NCBI GenBank assembly: GCA_018371275.1
Contig: JAHALF010000001.1
Location: forward strand, 242,109-306,108
Length of the DNA: 64,000 nt
Direction: 5' to 3'
Origin: Clostridiales bacterium
GTDB lineage: Bacteria; Bacillota; Clostridia; Lachnospirales; CAG-274
The position numbers and the translations under genes were made by a program. Shown here piece after piece: positions 35,151 through 43,489 of this stretch (position 1 is the first letter of the stretch; each line of letters starts with the position of its first letter). A model generated the notes under the pieces. The model ran no database searches, was not told the origin of the DNA, and saw nothing but the letters and a program-made list of their open reading frames with translations.

Positions 35151-36146
35151 TTATTCAAAAATATAAAGCCATTCACCATATCCTTTTTCCTCCATTTCAT
35201 CATATGGAATAAACTTTAATGATGCACTATTAATACAATATCTTGTACCATTAGGACTTTCAAAATCACCATAAAAAATATGACCTAAATGTGCATCTCC
35301 AGATTTACTTTTAACTTCTGTTCTATCCATTCCATAAGATTTATCTTCTTTAAATATCACATTTTTTTCACTAATAGGAGCAGTAAAACTAGGCCAGCCA
35401 CAACCACTCTCATACTTATCTAAAGAAGAAAAAAGAGGTTCTCCTGTTGTTATATCTACATAAATTCCCTTTTCAAAAAAGTTCCAATATTCACCTGTAA
35501 ATGGTTTTTCTGTATGAGCATTTTGTGTTATATTATATTGTAAATCTGTCAATTTATTTTTCAAGTGTTCATCACTTGGTTTAACATATTTAAGTAAATT
35601 AGGAACATTTTTTATAACTTCATTAATTTCTTCAAATGTTTTAGGCATAATATGACAATATCCATTTGGATTTTTATATAAATAGTCTTGATGATATTCC
35701 TCTGCTAAGAAAAATCTACTTAAAGGGTTAATCTCTACTACAAATTTATTATATTTTTTCTTTTCTTCTTCGACAAATCTTATTATTATTTGTTCAGAAT
35801 TTTTATCTACAAAATAAATACCTGTTTGATATTGGTCACCAATATCATTTCCTTGTCTCTTTTCTACTGTTGGGTCAATTACATAAAAAAATGCTATAAG
35901 TAACTGTTCTAAACTTACTTTATCTTCATTATATAAAACTTTAACAGTTTCCCTATAACCAGTATCACCTCTTAAAACTATTTCATAATTTGGAACAATA
36001 TCTTTTTTACCATTAGCATATCCACTTTCTGCATTTAAAACACCATCTATACTTTGAAATAATTTTTCTATTCCCCAAAAACACCCCCCTGCAAAATAAA
36101 TCTCTTTTATATTTTCATCATTAACACCAGCTTGTGATATATTCAT
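35151..36146 (-). CDS. msrAB: Bifunctional peptide methionine sulfoxide reductase MsrA/MsrB
   Basis: The enzyme repairs both stereoisomers of methionine sulfoxide in proteins. Residues 15 to about 175 form MsrA, with the catalytic Cys in AGGCFWGIEK and the EYHQDYLYKNP segment. Residues 200-331 form MsrB with ESGCGWPSFTAPI and the catalytic Cys in GTRYCINSASLKF. The two CxxC zinc-binding pairs of many MsrB proteins are missing, as in other MsrA-MsrB fusions. There is no signal peptide, so it acts in the cytoplasm. The ribosome site is AAGGAGG. Confidence 0.95.
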   Translation of the reverse strand: MNISQAGVNDENIKEIYFAGGCFWGIEKLFQSIDGVLNAESGYANGKKDIVPNYEIVLRGDTGYRETVKVLYNEDKVSLEQLLIAFFYVIDPTVEKRQGNDIGDQYQTGIYFVDKNSEQIIIRFVEEEKKKYNKFVVEINPLSRFFLAEEYHQDYLYKNPNGYCHIMPKTFEEINEVIKNVPNLLKYVKPSDEHLKNKLTDLQYNITQNAHTEKPFTGEYWNFFEKGIYVDITTGEPLFSSLDKYESGCGWPSFTAPISEKNVIFKEDKSYGMDRTEVKSKSGDAHLGHIFYGDFESPNGTRYCINSASLKFIPYDEMEEKGYGEWLYIFE

Positions 36147-36256
36147 CTTTAACCCTCCTTATAATCGTTTATATTATATTAAAATATATAAATAAAATAT
36201 CATAAGTTTCTTTTAATTTCAATACTATAAAAATTTAAAATTTTTAAAATTTTTAA

Positions 36257-36288
36257 AAAGAAGATATAGAAAAATCTATATCTCTTTT
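36257..36288 (-). terminator. Terminator after the decarboxylase gene
   Basis: AGATATAGA (36262-36270) pairs with TCTATATCT (36275-36283), extended by A-rich and T-rich arms. Confidence 0.82.
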
Positions 36289-36295
36289 AAAATAC

Positions 36296-37891
36296 TTATG
36301 ATAATCTATTTTTAAAATCATTATACCCAAACTGTTTTATTAATTTTGTACCTTCTTTCTCTGTATTAAAATATATAGAAGGCAAGTTTATACCATTAAA
36401 TGTATTATTTTTTACCATAGAGTATATAGCCATATCACAAAAAACTAATTTATCTCCCTCTTTTAAAGGATTTTTAAAAGAATAATCTCCTATAACATCC
36501 CCAGATAGGCAAGTAGGACAACCTAATCTATAAGTATACTCATACTCACCAGGTTCACCTGCTCCTATTATTTTAGGTCTATATGGCATTTCCAAAACAT
36601 CTGGCATATGACAAGTGGCTGATGTATCTAAAATAGCTATATCCATACCATTTTTCATAGTATCTAAAACAGTAGATACTAAAAATCCTGTATTTAAAGC
36701 AATAGCCTCTCCTGGTTCTAAATATACATCTATATTATATTTATCTTTTATAAACATAATACACTCTATAAGAGTATCTAAATCATAATCATCTCTAGTA
36801 ATATGATGCCCCCCACCAAAATTTATCCACTTCATACTTTTAATATATTTGCCAAATTTTTGGTCAACAACCTCTAATGTACGCTTTAATGTATCTGAAT
36901 TTTGCTCACACATAGTGTGAAAATGAAGTCCATCTAACCCTTCAATATATTCATTTTCAAAGTTTTCTAAAGTAATACCCATTCTAGAATTTTTAAAACA
37001 AGGATTATACATATCTGTTTCTATTTCAGAATATTCTGGATTAATTCTTACTCCAACTTGAACTTTTTTATCACAGTTATTTATTTTTTCTTTATATTTT
37101 TTATACTGATTAAAATTATTAAAAACTATATGATCACTATATTTTAATATATCATCAAAATCTCTTTCTATATAAGCAGGTGAATATATATGAACTTCTT
37201 TCCCCATTTCTTCATATCCAAGCCTTGCCTCAAATAGCGAACTAGAGGTTACTCCCTCTAAATACTCTCCAATAATATTAAATGTAGAAAACATAGAAAA
37301 AGCTTTTGTTGCAAGTAAAATTTTCGCCCCTGTTTTGTCTTGTACATATTTTAATATTTCAAGATTTTTTCTTAATAATTTTTCATCTACAATATAACAA
37401 GGTGTTTCTAAATTATTAAAGTCTATGTTCATTTCTTCCTCCTTACAATTTTTAACCATAATTAATTCCCCATTAATGTCTTTTTCTTTGTTAAATTCAA
37501 ATCCTAATTTTTTATAAAAATTAATAGCTATATAGTTATCTTCATATACACTCAAATAAAGTTTATTATAATTATACTCATTTTTAATTTTTTCAATAAG
37601 TAAAGGTACAACTATTTTAGCATACCCCATATTTTGGTATTTTCTATCTATTAAAAATCTGTCAAACCAAACTCTACCATTTGTCCCTTCATTTATCCAT
37701 AAACCATACATAGCAAAACCTATATATTTATCGTCTATTTTTATCCCTATAGGACGCCAACATTTATATAATCTAGCCTCTTTTATACAATCATATACTG
37801 TTTCTATATGATTTTTTTGATTTTTAAAAACTTTTAATTTATATAAAATCTTTCTATTTTTCTTTGTAGCCTTTTCAAATTCAACTTTCAA
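36296..37891 (-). CDS. nspC: GNAT acetyltransferase joined in frame to carboxynorspermidine decarboxylase (NspC)
   Basis: Residues 1 to about 150 are a GNAT domain (DRFLIDRKYQNMGYAKIVVP is motif A; NFYKKLGFEFN is motif B). From residue 154 a complete NspC of 378 residues follows. NspC is a PLP enzyme of the alanine racemase/group IV decarboxylase fold that makes (nor)spermidine from its carboxy form: LLATKAFSM carries the PLP lysine, GLHFHTMCE and FGGGHHI follow, and GCPTCLSGDVIG has the catalytic Cys. No stop separates the parts, yet a perfect AAGGAGG lies five bases before the NspC ATG at 37432. NspC may therefore be made both alone and fused. The GNAT part starts at a TTG. Confidence 0.88.
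   Translation of the reverse strand: MKVEFEKATKKNRKILYKLKVFKNQKNHIETVYDCIKEARLYKCWRPIGIKIDDKYIGFAMYGLWINEGTNGRVWFDRFLIDRKYQNMGYAKIVVPLLIEKIKNEYNYNKLYLSVYEDNYIAINFYKKLGFEFNKEKDINGELIMVKNCKEEEMNIDFNNLETPCYIVDEKLLRKNLEILKYVQDKTGAKILLATKAFSMFSTFNIIGEYLEGVTSSSLFEARLGYEEMGKEVHIYSPAYIERDFDDILKYSDHIVFNNFNQYKKYKEKINNCDKKVQVGVRINPEYSEIETDMYNPCFKNSRMGITLENFENEYIEGLDGLHFHTMCEQNSDTLKRTLEVVDQKFGKYIKSMKWINFGGGHHITRDDYDLDTLIECIMFIKDKYNIDVYLEPGEAIALNTGFLVSTVLDTMKNGMDIAILDTSATCHMPDVLEMPYRPKIIGAGEPGEYEYTYRLGCPTCLSGDVIGDYSFKNPLKEGDKLVFCDMAIYSMVKNNTFNGINLPSIYFNTEKEGTKLIKQFGYNDFKNRLS
37430..37444 (-). promoter_or_regulatory. Internal ribosome site and start codon for a separate NspC
   Basis: AAGGAGG (37438-37444), a five-base spacer, then ATG (37430-37432), all inside the continuous acetyltransferase-NspC frame. 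The ATG is exactly where family NspC proteins begin. It decides that the decarboxylase can be translated independently. Confidence 0.75.
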
Positions 37892-38020
37892 TATTTCACC
37901 TTCAAATTAATTTTATAATAAAATCCTAAAATTAAACATTAAATCGAATTTCTAATGATAACCATTTTAAATCAATTTTTTAGATAATTTGTATCTAACC
38001 CTTAATTTATATTAATAAAT

Positions 38021-38042
38021 TCCCACTTCTTACGAAGTGGGA
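38021..38042 (-). terminator. Hairpin after the carboxynorspermidine synthase gene
   Basis: TCCCACTTC (38021-38029) pairs perfectly with GAAGTGGGA (38034-38042). The T-tract on the minus strand is broken. It separates the synthase gene from the acetyltransferase-nspC gene, so these two pathway genes may be partly uncoupled. Confidence 0.72.
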
Positions 38043-38057
38043 TTATAATTAAATATG

Positions 38058-39257
38058 TTATTCTACCATATCTGGATTAAAGCTTTCTTTCCAAGGAAGT
38101 CCCCATTTATTAAGAGCTTCCATAAAAGGATCTGGATCAAACTCTTCTATGTTATATACCCCTGCTTTATCCCATTTTTTAGTCATAATCATCATAGCAC
38201 CAATCATAGCTGGTACACCTGTTGTATAAGAAATGGCTTGTGAACCAACTTCTTTATAGCATTCTTCATGGTCACAAACATTATAAACATAATAAGTTTT
38301 TTCTTTACCATCTTTTATACCTTTAAATATACAACCTATATTCGTTTTACCCTTTGTTCTAGGTCCTAAACTTGCAGGGTCTGGTAAAATAGCTTTTAAA
38401 AATTGAATAGGTACTATTTCTTTACCTTCAAAATTAATAGGTTCAATGCTTGTCATACCTACATTTTCTAATACTTTAAGATGAGTTAAATATTTTTCAG
38501 AAAATGTCATAAAAAATCTTATTCTTTTAATACCTTTTATATTAACAGCTAAAGACTCTAATTCTTCGTGGTATAAAAGATACATATCTTTTTCACCTAT
38601 TTCTGGGAAATTATATACTCTTTTAATTTCCATAGGCTCAGTTTCTACAAACTTACCTTCCTCAAAATATCTCCCTTTAGATGTAATTTCACGAATATTT
38701 ATCTCTGGATTAAAGTTTGTAGCAAAGTGATGACCATGATCACCTGCATTTGCATCTAAAATATCTATATAATGTATTTCATCAAAATGGTGTTTTAAGG
38801 CATAAGCTGAAAATACTCCCGTAACACCTGGGTCAAAACCACTACCTAAAAGAGCAGTTATACCAGCTTTTTCAAACTTTTCTCTATAAGCCCATTGCCA
38901 TTTATACTCAAACTTAGCAGTATCAAGTGGCTCATAGTTAGCAGTATCAACATAATGTACTTTTGTAGCAAGACAAGCGTCCATTATAGTTAAGTCTTGA
39001 TAAGGTAATGCAAGATTTATAACAACATCTGGCTTAAACTCATTAATTAAAGCAATAATTTCATCAACATTGTCTGCATCAAGCTGAGCTGTTGATATTT
39101 TAGTGCGTCCTCCATCAAGCTTTTCTTTTAAAGCATCACATTTAGATTTTGTACGGCTAGCTATACAAATTTCTTCAAAAACGTCTGGATTTTGGCAGCA
39201 TTTATGAACTGTAACACTAGCAACTCCACCAGCACCAATAATTAAGGCTTTTCCCAT
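38058..39257 (-). CDS. Carboxynorspermidine synthase (carboxyspermidine dehydrogenase), saccharopine dehydrogenase family
   Basis: This NADPH enzyme condenses aspartate semialdehyde with putrescine or diaminopropane to give carboxy(nor)spermidine, the substrate of NspC. The 399-residue protein begins GKALIIGAGGVASVTVHKC, a Rossmann loop, and continues with the Lys1-type patterns DVVINLALPYQDL and LLGSGFDPGVTGVFSAY; the C-terminus is KESFNPDMVE. The start at the ATG at 39257 fits the Rossmann fold and lies 11 bases behind GGAGG. Together with the next gene it forms an S-adenosylmethionine-independent spermidine pathway. Confidence 0.92.
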   Translation of the reverse strand: MGKALIIGAGGVASVTVHKCCQNPDVFEEICIASRTKSKCDALKEKLDGGRTKISTAQLDADNVDEIIALINEFKPDVVINLALPYQDLTIMDACLATKVHYVDTANYEPLDTAKFEYKWQWAYREKFEKAGITALLGSGFDPGVTGVFSAYALKHHFDEIHYIDILDANAGDHGHHFATNFNPEINIREITSKGRYFEEGKFVETEPMEIKRVYNFPEIGEKDMYLLYHEELESLAVNIKGIKRIRFFMTFSEKYLTHLKVLENVGMTSIEPINFEGKEIVPIQFLKAILPDPASLGPRTKGKTNIGCIFKGIKDGKEKTYYVYNVCDHEECYKEVGSQAISYTTGVPAMIGAMMIMTKKWDKAGVYNIEEFDPDPFMEALNKWGLPWKESFNPDMVE

Positions 39258-39444
39258 TTCTTTTTTATCCTCCAAAATAATTATTTTTATATATAACAAT
39301 ATAAAATTGTTTGTGTAAAGTTAATTATACAAAATAAAACTTAATTAATCAAGATTTTTACAAAAATAATTAAAATTTTTTTATTAAATATATAAATAAT
39401 AAATATTTTATGTTACAATATATAAAAAACTAAGGAGAAATCAT

Positions 39445-40659
39445 ATGTTAAAAGGAAAATGTATTATAATAGGTATTACTGGTGGTATAGCTTGTTATAA
39501 AGTAGCAAATCTTGTTAGTATGCTAAAAAAATCTGGAGCAGATGTAAATGTTATAATGACAAAAAATGCTACTGAGTTTATATCTCCTTTAACTTTTGAA
39601 ACTTTAAGCGGAAATAAATGTGTTGTAGACACTTTTGAAAAAAAATCTAACTATAATGTAGAACATATATCTTTAGCGAAAAAAGCAGATATTATAATGG
39701 TTGCTCCTGCTACTGCTAATATTATTGCAAAAATGGCTAATGGAATAGCAGATGATATGCTTACTACTACTATCTTAGCATCTAAATGCAAAAAAATAGT
39801 TGCTCCTGCTATGAATACAAATATGTATGAAAATAAAATAACTCAAGATAATATAGAAAAATTAAAATATTATGATTTTGAAGTTATAGAACCTGCCATA
39901 GGTCTTTTAGCTTGTAATGATAATGGTATAGGTAAAATGCCTGAACCTAACATTTTATTTGAACATATATTAAAAGAACTTGCTTTTGAAAAAACTATGT
40001 TAGGCAAAAATGTATTAATATCTGCTGGTGCTACTTGTGAATATATAGACCCTGTTAGATATATTACAAACCCATCCAGTGGTAAAATGGGCTTTGCTCT
40101 TGCAAAAGTATGTATGTTAAAAGGTGCTAATGTTACTTTAGTATGTGGTAACACAACTGCCAATCCCCCTATGTTTACTAATATTATAAATACCATATCA
40201 GCAGAAGATATGTTTAATATATTTAAAGATATACATAAAGACTTTGATATAGTTTTTATGACTGCTGCAGTATCTGACTTTACACCTTTAAATGTCCAAA
40301 AAGAAAAAGTAAAAAAACATATGGTAAATGATAATAACTTACAATTAAAACAAACTAAAGATATTTTAAAATATTTAGGAGAAAATAAACCTAAAAATCA
40401 AATATTATGTGGTTTTTCTATGGAAACAGAAAATCTTTTAGAAAATTCTAAATTAAAACTTAAAAATAAAAATTTAGATTATATTGTAGCTAACAACTTA
40501 AAAGAAGAAGGTGCTGGATTTAATGTAGATACCAATATAGCAACTCTTATATCAAATAATAACTATATATCTTTTGAAAAGTTAACAAAGTTTGAACTTG
40601 CTAATAAAATTATAACTACTATATTTAACAATGGAGATAAAAATGATCAGAATATTTAA
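39445..40659 (+). CDS. coaBC: Bifunctional phosphopantothenoylcysteine decarboxylase/phosphopantothenate-cysteine ligase
   Basis: CoaBC performs two steps of coenzyme A synthesis. The N-terminal FMN-binding CoaC domain (about 1-180) shows GITGGIACYKVANL, MVAPATANIIAKMA and VAPAMNTNMYEN. The C-terminal CoaB ligase domain shows VLISAGATCEYIDPVRYITNPSSGKMG and MTAAVSDFTP. The 404 residues are normal. The ribosome site is AAGGAG. A GNAT gene overlaps its 3' end by 17 bases. Confidence 0.96.
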   Translation: MLKGKCIIIGITGGIACYKVANLVSMLKKSGADVNVIMTKNATEFISPLTFETLSGNKCVVDTFEKKSNYNVEHISLAKKADIIMVAPATANIIAKMANGIADDMLTTTILASKCKKIVAPAMNTNMYENKITQDNIEKLKYYDFEVIEPAIGLLACNDNGIGKMPEPNILFEHILKELAFEKTMLGKNVLISAGATCEYIDPVRYITNPSSGKMGFALAKVCMLKGANVTLVCGNTTANPPMFTNIINTISAEDMFNIFKDIHKDFDIVFMTAAVSDFTPLNVQKEKVKKHMVNDNNLQLKQTKDILKYLGENKPKNQILCGFSMETENLLENSKLKLKNKNLDYIVANNLKEEGAGFNVDTNIATLISNNNYISFEKLTKFELANKIITTIFNNGDKNDQNI

Positions 40660-41071
40660 TATAGACGATTTAGATAATATTATGAATATATGGCTTAATA
40701 ACAATATTAAAACACATAATTTTATAGATAAAAATTATTGGATTAACAACTTTGATTATGTAAAAACATTATTACCAACATCAGAGATTTATGTATATGA
40801 AATAAACAATAGTATTATTGGATTTATTGGAATTAATAAAAACTATATAGAAGGAATTTTTATCAAAGAAGAATACCAAAATAAAGGCGTTGGAAGTAAA
40901 CTTCTTAATTATATAAAAAATTTATATAACGAATTATACTTAAATGTATATAAAAATAATGATAATGCAATAGAATTTTATAAAAAACATAATTTTAATA
41001 TTATAAAAGAAAAAATAGATGAAAACACTAATGAAATTGAATTAGTTATGCAGTATAAAAAGGAGTCTTAA
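40643..41071 (+). CDS. GNAT-family N-acetyltransferase
   Basis: The 142-residue protein has motif A as GIFIKEEYQNKGVGSKLLNYI and motif B as NDNAIEFYKKHNFNI, typical of short YjaB/PhnO-like GNATs. The ATG at 40643 follows GGAG by seven bases and lies inside the end of coaBC, so the two are translationally coupled. The acceptor substrate is unknown. Confidence 0.88.
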   Translation: MIRIFNIDDLDNIMNIWLNNNIKTHNFIDKNYWINNFDYVKTLLPTSEIYVYEINNSIIGFIGINKNYIEGIFIKEEYQNKGVGSKLLNYIKNLYNELYLNVYKNNDNAIEFYKKHNFNIIKEKIDENTNEIELVMQYKKES

Positions 41072-41087
41072 AACTCCTTTTTATACT
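41052..41087. terminator. Bidirectional terminator
   Basis: AAAAAGGAGT (41057-41066) pairs with ACTCCTTTTT (41073-41082), extended by AGTAT/ATACT, between the convergent GNAT and DUF2085 genes. Confidence 0.87.
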
Positions 41088-41088
41088 C

Positions 41089-41496
41089 TTATTTTAAAAA
41101 ATTTTCATATTTCTCTAAAGCTGGATTATCCGGTTGAATAATACTTACTATTTTTAAGGCAATTTCAACTGCAAAATAATGAAATTTTAAAAGAATAAAT
41201 ATAAAGGCTATACCAAATAAAAACCCTGTTACCACCCTTTTAAAATTATTACTTTCATATTTAGTTAAAAGCTGTATAAATCCATCTATTATAAGTGGCA
41301 AACTTAATAATATAATATATAACCAGCTTAAATCTTTTATTTTAAATACAATTGGTATAGCAAATATCATTCCTATAAGCTCACCTGTGCATCTAGCACA
41401 AACAGGAAATTGTCTTCCTTTATAAAAAAATGACCTCTCTGCTCTACAATGACACATAAAAAATATTCTTAAAAATTTTGATATTTTATCATACAT
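41089..41496 (-). CDS. DUF2085 family membrane protein
   Basis: The 135-residue protein contains the family signature MCHCRAERSFFYKGRQFPVCARCTGELIG at residues 14-42, with several Cys and a His suitable for metal binding. Three or four membrane helices follow. The family has no assigned function. It lies at the end of its own transcript with a shared terminator. The call rests on the Cys motif, which is highly characteristic. Confidence 0.87.
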   Translation of the reverse strand: MYDKISKFLRIFFMCHCRAERSFFYKGRQFPVCARCTGELIGMIFAIPIVFKIKDLSWLYIILLSLPLIIDGFIQLLTKYESNNFKRVVTGFLFGIAFIFILLKFHYFAVEIALKIVSIIQPDNPALEKYENFLK

Positions 41497-41569
41497 AACA
41501 ACACCTAATATAATTATAATTAATTACTATTTTTATTATAATTTGTAAAATTTATTTTATCATATTAAA

Positions 41570-41597
41570 ATAGCTGAAGGAGACCACCTTCAGCTAT
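41570..41597 (-). terminator. Terminator after the zinc-ribbon pair
   Basis: ATAGCTGAAGG (41570-41580) pairs perfectly with CCTTCAGCTAT (41587-41597). Confidence 0.85.
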
Positions 41598-41605
41598 AGT
41601 TTTAT

Positions 41606-41893
41606 TTATATATTAAAACTTGCCATTATACCAACTATTAAAAATATATAAAGTATGTAAAATAAAACAGAACCAATAATAGTGATTAATGCCCCAGTTA
41701 AACATTTTTTAGCATTTTTAGGCTTTTGATCTTTCCATACAAAGTATAAAATAATACCAGCTATTGGTATACAACAACCTAAAAATAAATAACCTATATT
41801 ATCTGTATCTACCACATTATTAGTTGGTGCACCGCAGTTTTGACACGACACACTATTATCTGGAATATCTTTACCACAATTTTTACAAAACAT
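41606..41893 (-). CDS. Zinc-ribbon membrane protein, copy 2
   Basis: This 95-residue protein begins with a zinc ribbon (FCKNCGKDIPDNSVSCQNCG, two CxxC pairs), then a short linker and two membrane helices separated by WKDQKPKNAKKCLTG. It is a close paralogue of the gene 33 bases upstream. Zinc-ribbon membrane proteins of this form are common and uncharacterised in Firmicutes. Confidence 0.8.
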   Translation of the reverse strand: MFCKNCGKDIPDNSVSCQNCGAPTNNVVDTDNIGYLFLGCCIPIAGIILYFVWKDQKPKNAKKCLTGALITIIGSVLFYILYIFLIVGIMASFNI

Positions 41894-41925
41894 TTTTATT
41901 CCCCCTTAAAAAATATATATTAAAT

Positions 41926-42207
41926 TTAATAATACATAATACTACCCATGATAATTAAAACGTATATAAAGATATAAATAATACAAAAAAATAAGTATAT
42001 GAAAAATCCTTGTATACATTTTTTAGCATTTAATGGTTTTTGATCTTTCCATGCAAAATATAGGGCAATACCAGCTACTGGTATACAACAGCCTAAACAT
42101 AAATACCCTATATTGTTTGTATCTACTATATTATCAGTTGGTGTTCCACAATTCTGGCAAGATATGGCATCATCTGGCATTTGTTTCCCACAATTTTTAC
42201 AAAACAC
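41926..42207 (-). CDS. Zinc-ribbon membrane protein, copy 1
   Basis: The 93-residue protein has the same layout as its downstream paralogue: a zinc ribbon (FCKNCGKQMPDDAISCQNCG), the shared NNIGYLCLGCCIPVAGI helix and WKDQKPLNAKKC, then a final membrane helix that has diverged. The two genes are a tandem duplication in one operon. Function unknown. Confidence 0.8.
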   Translation of the reverse strand: MFCKNCGKQMPDDAISCQNCGTPTDNIVDTNNIGYLCLGCCIPVAGIALYFAWKDQKPLNAKKCIQGFFIYLFFCIIYIFIYVLIIMGSIMYY

Positions 42208-42340
42208 AAAACTCTCTCCTAAACTTTATTTTTTCATAATTATACCATTATTTCAACCACATTTCAACAAAAAAATTTTTTATGTAATTTTATGTCGATT
42301 TATTGTAATAAATTGCAACTAAAATATTTATAAAATAAAA

Positions 42341-42377
42341 AAATAAATCTCATTAGTAACTAATGAGACTTATTTTC
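42341..42377 (-). terminator. Terminator overlapping the end of the DUF4364 gene
   Basis: AAATAAATCTCATTA pairs with TAATGAGACTTATTT; the left half includes the last codons (Lys-Ser-His-stop) of the DUF4364 gene. Confidence 0.82.
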
Positions 42378-42899
42378 ATCACTATTTAGTAAGGTTTTCA
42401 TAAAGGATAAGTAATATTTAGATGCATCTTTTTTCCAGTTATCACATATAGTATTTGCATATTTTTTGGATGCAACCTTTAAACTTAACTCTATAAGTGG
42501 CTTTTTATCTTCATATACTGCACATTTTACTGTATATTCGTTATTATTTTCAGTAAAATTAGCTATTATATCCAAATCCTTTTTTATCTGATTTTTATTA
42601 ATTGCTACATATTCATTTATTTTTTCTTTTATAGAGTTAGGTATAAGATTTTCAAAAAGACTTAATGTTTTATAACCTTTTTTAGATATTGTATAAGTAG
42701 TTTTATTATGTTCTATATTTTTTATAATATAATCACTATCTGCAAGTTCACTAAGATAATTAGAAAGTGAAAAATAATCCATATATTCATAAGATAAAGC
42801 AAACTCTTGTATGTAAGATAAAGACATAGGCAAATTTATTTTATGTAACATATACATTATTATAAGTTTACTTTCTGCTAACTGTAAAGAGTTTTTCAT
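42360..42899 (-). CDS. DUF4364 family putative DNA-binding regulator
   Basis: The 179-residue protein begins ESKLIIMYMLHKINLPMSLSYIQEF, followed by a winged-helix-like segment (LSNYLSELADSDYIIKN) and a beta-rich C-terminal half. This matches the DUF4364 family, widespread in Clostridia and sometimes described as winged-helix. Its regulon is unknown. It is monocistronic with its own terminator. Confidence 0.82.
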   Translation of the reverse strand: MKNSLQLAESKLIIMYMLHKINLPMSLSYIQEFALSYEYMDYFSLSNYLSELADSDYIIKNIEHNKTTYTISKKGYKTLSLFENLIPNSIKEKINEYVAINKNQIKKDLDIIANFTENNNEYTVKCAVYEDKKPLIELSLKVASKKYANTICDNWKKDASKYYLSFMKTLLNSDENKSH

Positions 42900-42987
42900 C
42901 TATAACACCTCTTAAAATTTATATTCATAATTATTATACAATAAATTTTTTATTATGTCGATAACTTTATAATATTTTTATTTATGT

Positions 42988-43016
42988 ATTAATAGGCTAA
43001 AAATATAGCCTATTAA
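42988..43016 (-). terminator. Hairpin after the minus-strand Gly/Cys-rich gene
   Basis: TTAATAGGCTA (42989-42999) pairs perfectly with TAGCCTATTAA (43006-43016). The trailing tract is A/T mixed, not pure T. Confidence 0.7.
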
Positions 43017-43040
43017 TAAGGAGTTTTATATTATGTCATA

Positions 43041-43346
43041 TTATATTGCATTGTGTGTAAAACTTGCTATTTTACATACTGGTATTTCTGTAACAGATCC
43101 GAGCCAGTTATATCCATAACCACCATAACCTTGATTATTGTAATTATATCCATAGCCAGAACAGTTAGATCCTAAAGGACAACTAGGGGCTGCACCTATG
43201 TTTGTTATTAATTTTACATAATTTTCATTTACACTAACTAGAACACCAGTAAAACCAGCACCAGAACAGCCACCGCTTGTTGTAAATATTGTTACTGTTT
43301 GACCAATATACCTTGTTAAACTATCCAATAAACAATTTTCATTCAT
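43041..43346 (-). CDS. Gly/Cys-rich small protein, candidate late spore protein (paralogue A)
   Basis: The 101-residue protein shares a core with the divergent gene at 43490: YIGQTVTIFTTSGGCSGAG, FTGVL, APSCPLGSNCSG and a C-terminal AS-FTHN-I. The core looks like a small beta barrel of Sm-like type (inference) with a Cys/Gly insert and a Tyr/Gly-rich loop, YGYNYNNQGYGGYGYN. A sigma-K-type promoter upstream suggests late mother-cell synthesis, which suits a coat or crust protein. I start at the ATG at 43346, seven bases after GGAGG. No named family is recognised. Confidence 0.7.
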   Translation of the reverse strand: MNENCLLDSLTRYIGQTVTIFTTSGGCSGAGFTGVLVSVNENYVKLITNIGAAPSCPLGSNCSGYGYNYNNQGYGGYGYNWLGSVTEIPVCKIASFTHNAI

Positions 43347-43375
43347 TTTAGTTCCTCCTTTCAAACATCTTAATT

Positions 43376-43402
43376 TATATTATGGTTTTTATATCATTTT
43401 GT
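43376..43402 (-). promoter_or_regulatory. Sigma-K-type promoter, minus direction
   Basis: On the minus strand AC (43401-43402), a 16-base spacer, then CATAATATA (43376-43384) fit the mother-cell sigma-K pattern AC-N16/17-CATAnnnTA. Confidence 0.55.
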
Positions 43403-43440
43403 TACAATTATTTAAAATAAATATATTTTATATGAAAGTA

Positions 43441-43468
43441 ACTTTTAACCTACAATTTGCATAATATA
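43441..43468 (+). promoter_or_regulatory. Sigma-K-type promoter, plus direction
   Basis: AC (43441-43442), a 17-base spacer, then CATAATATA (43460-43468), identical in its -10 box to the divergent promoter. Confidence 0.58.
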
Positions 43469-43489
43469 CAAATAAAAGGAGGTTAAAAT

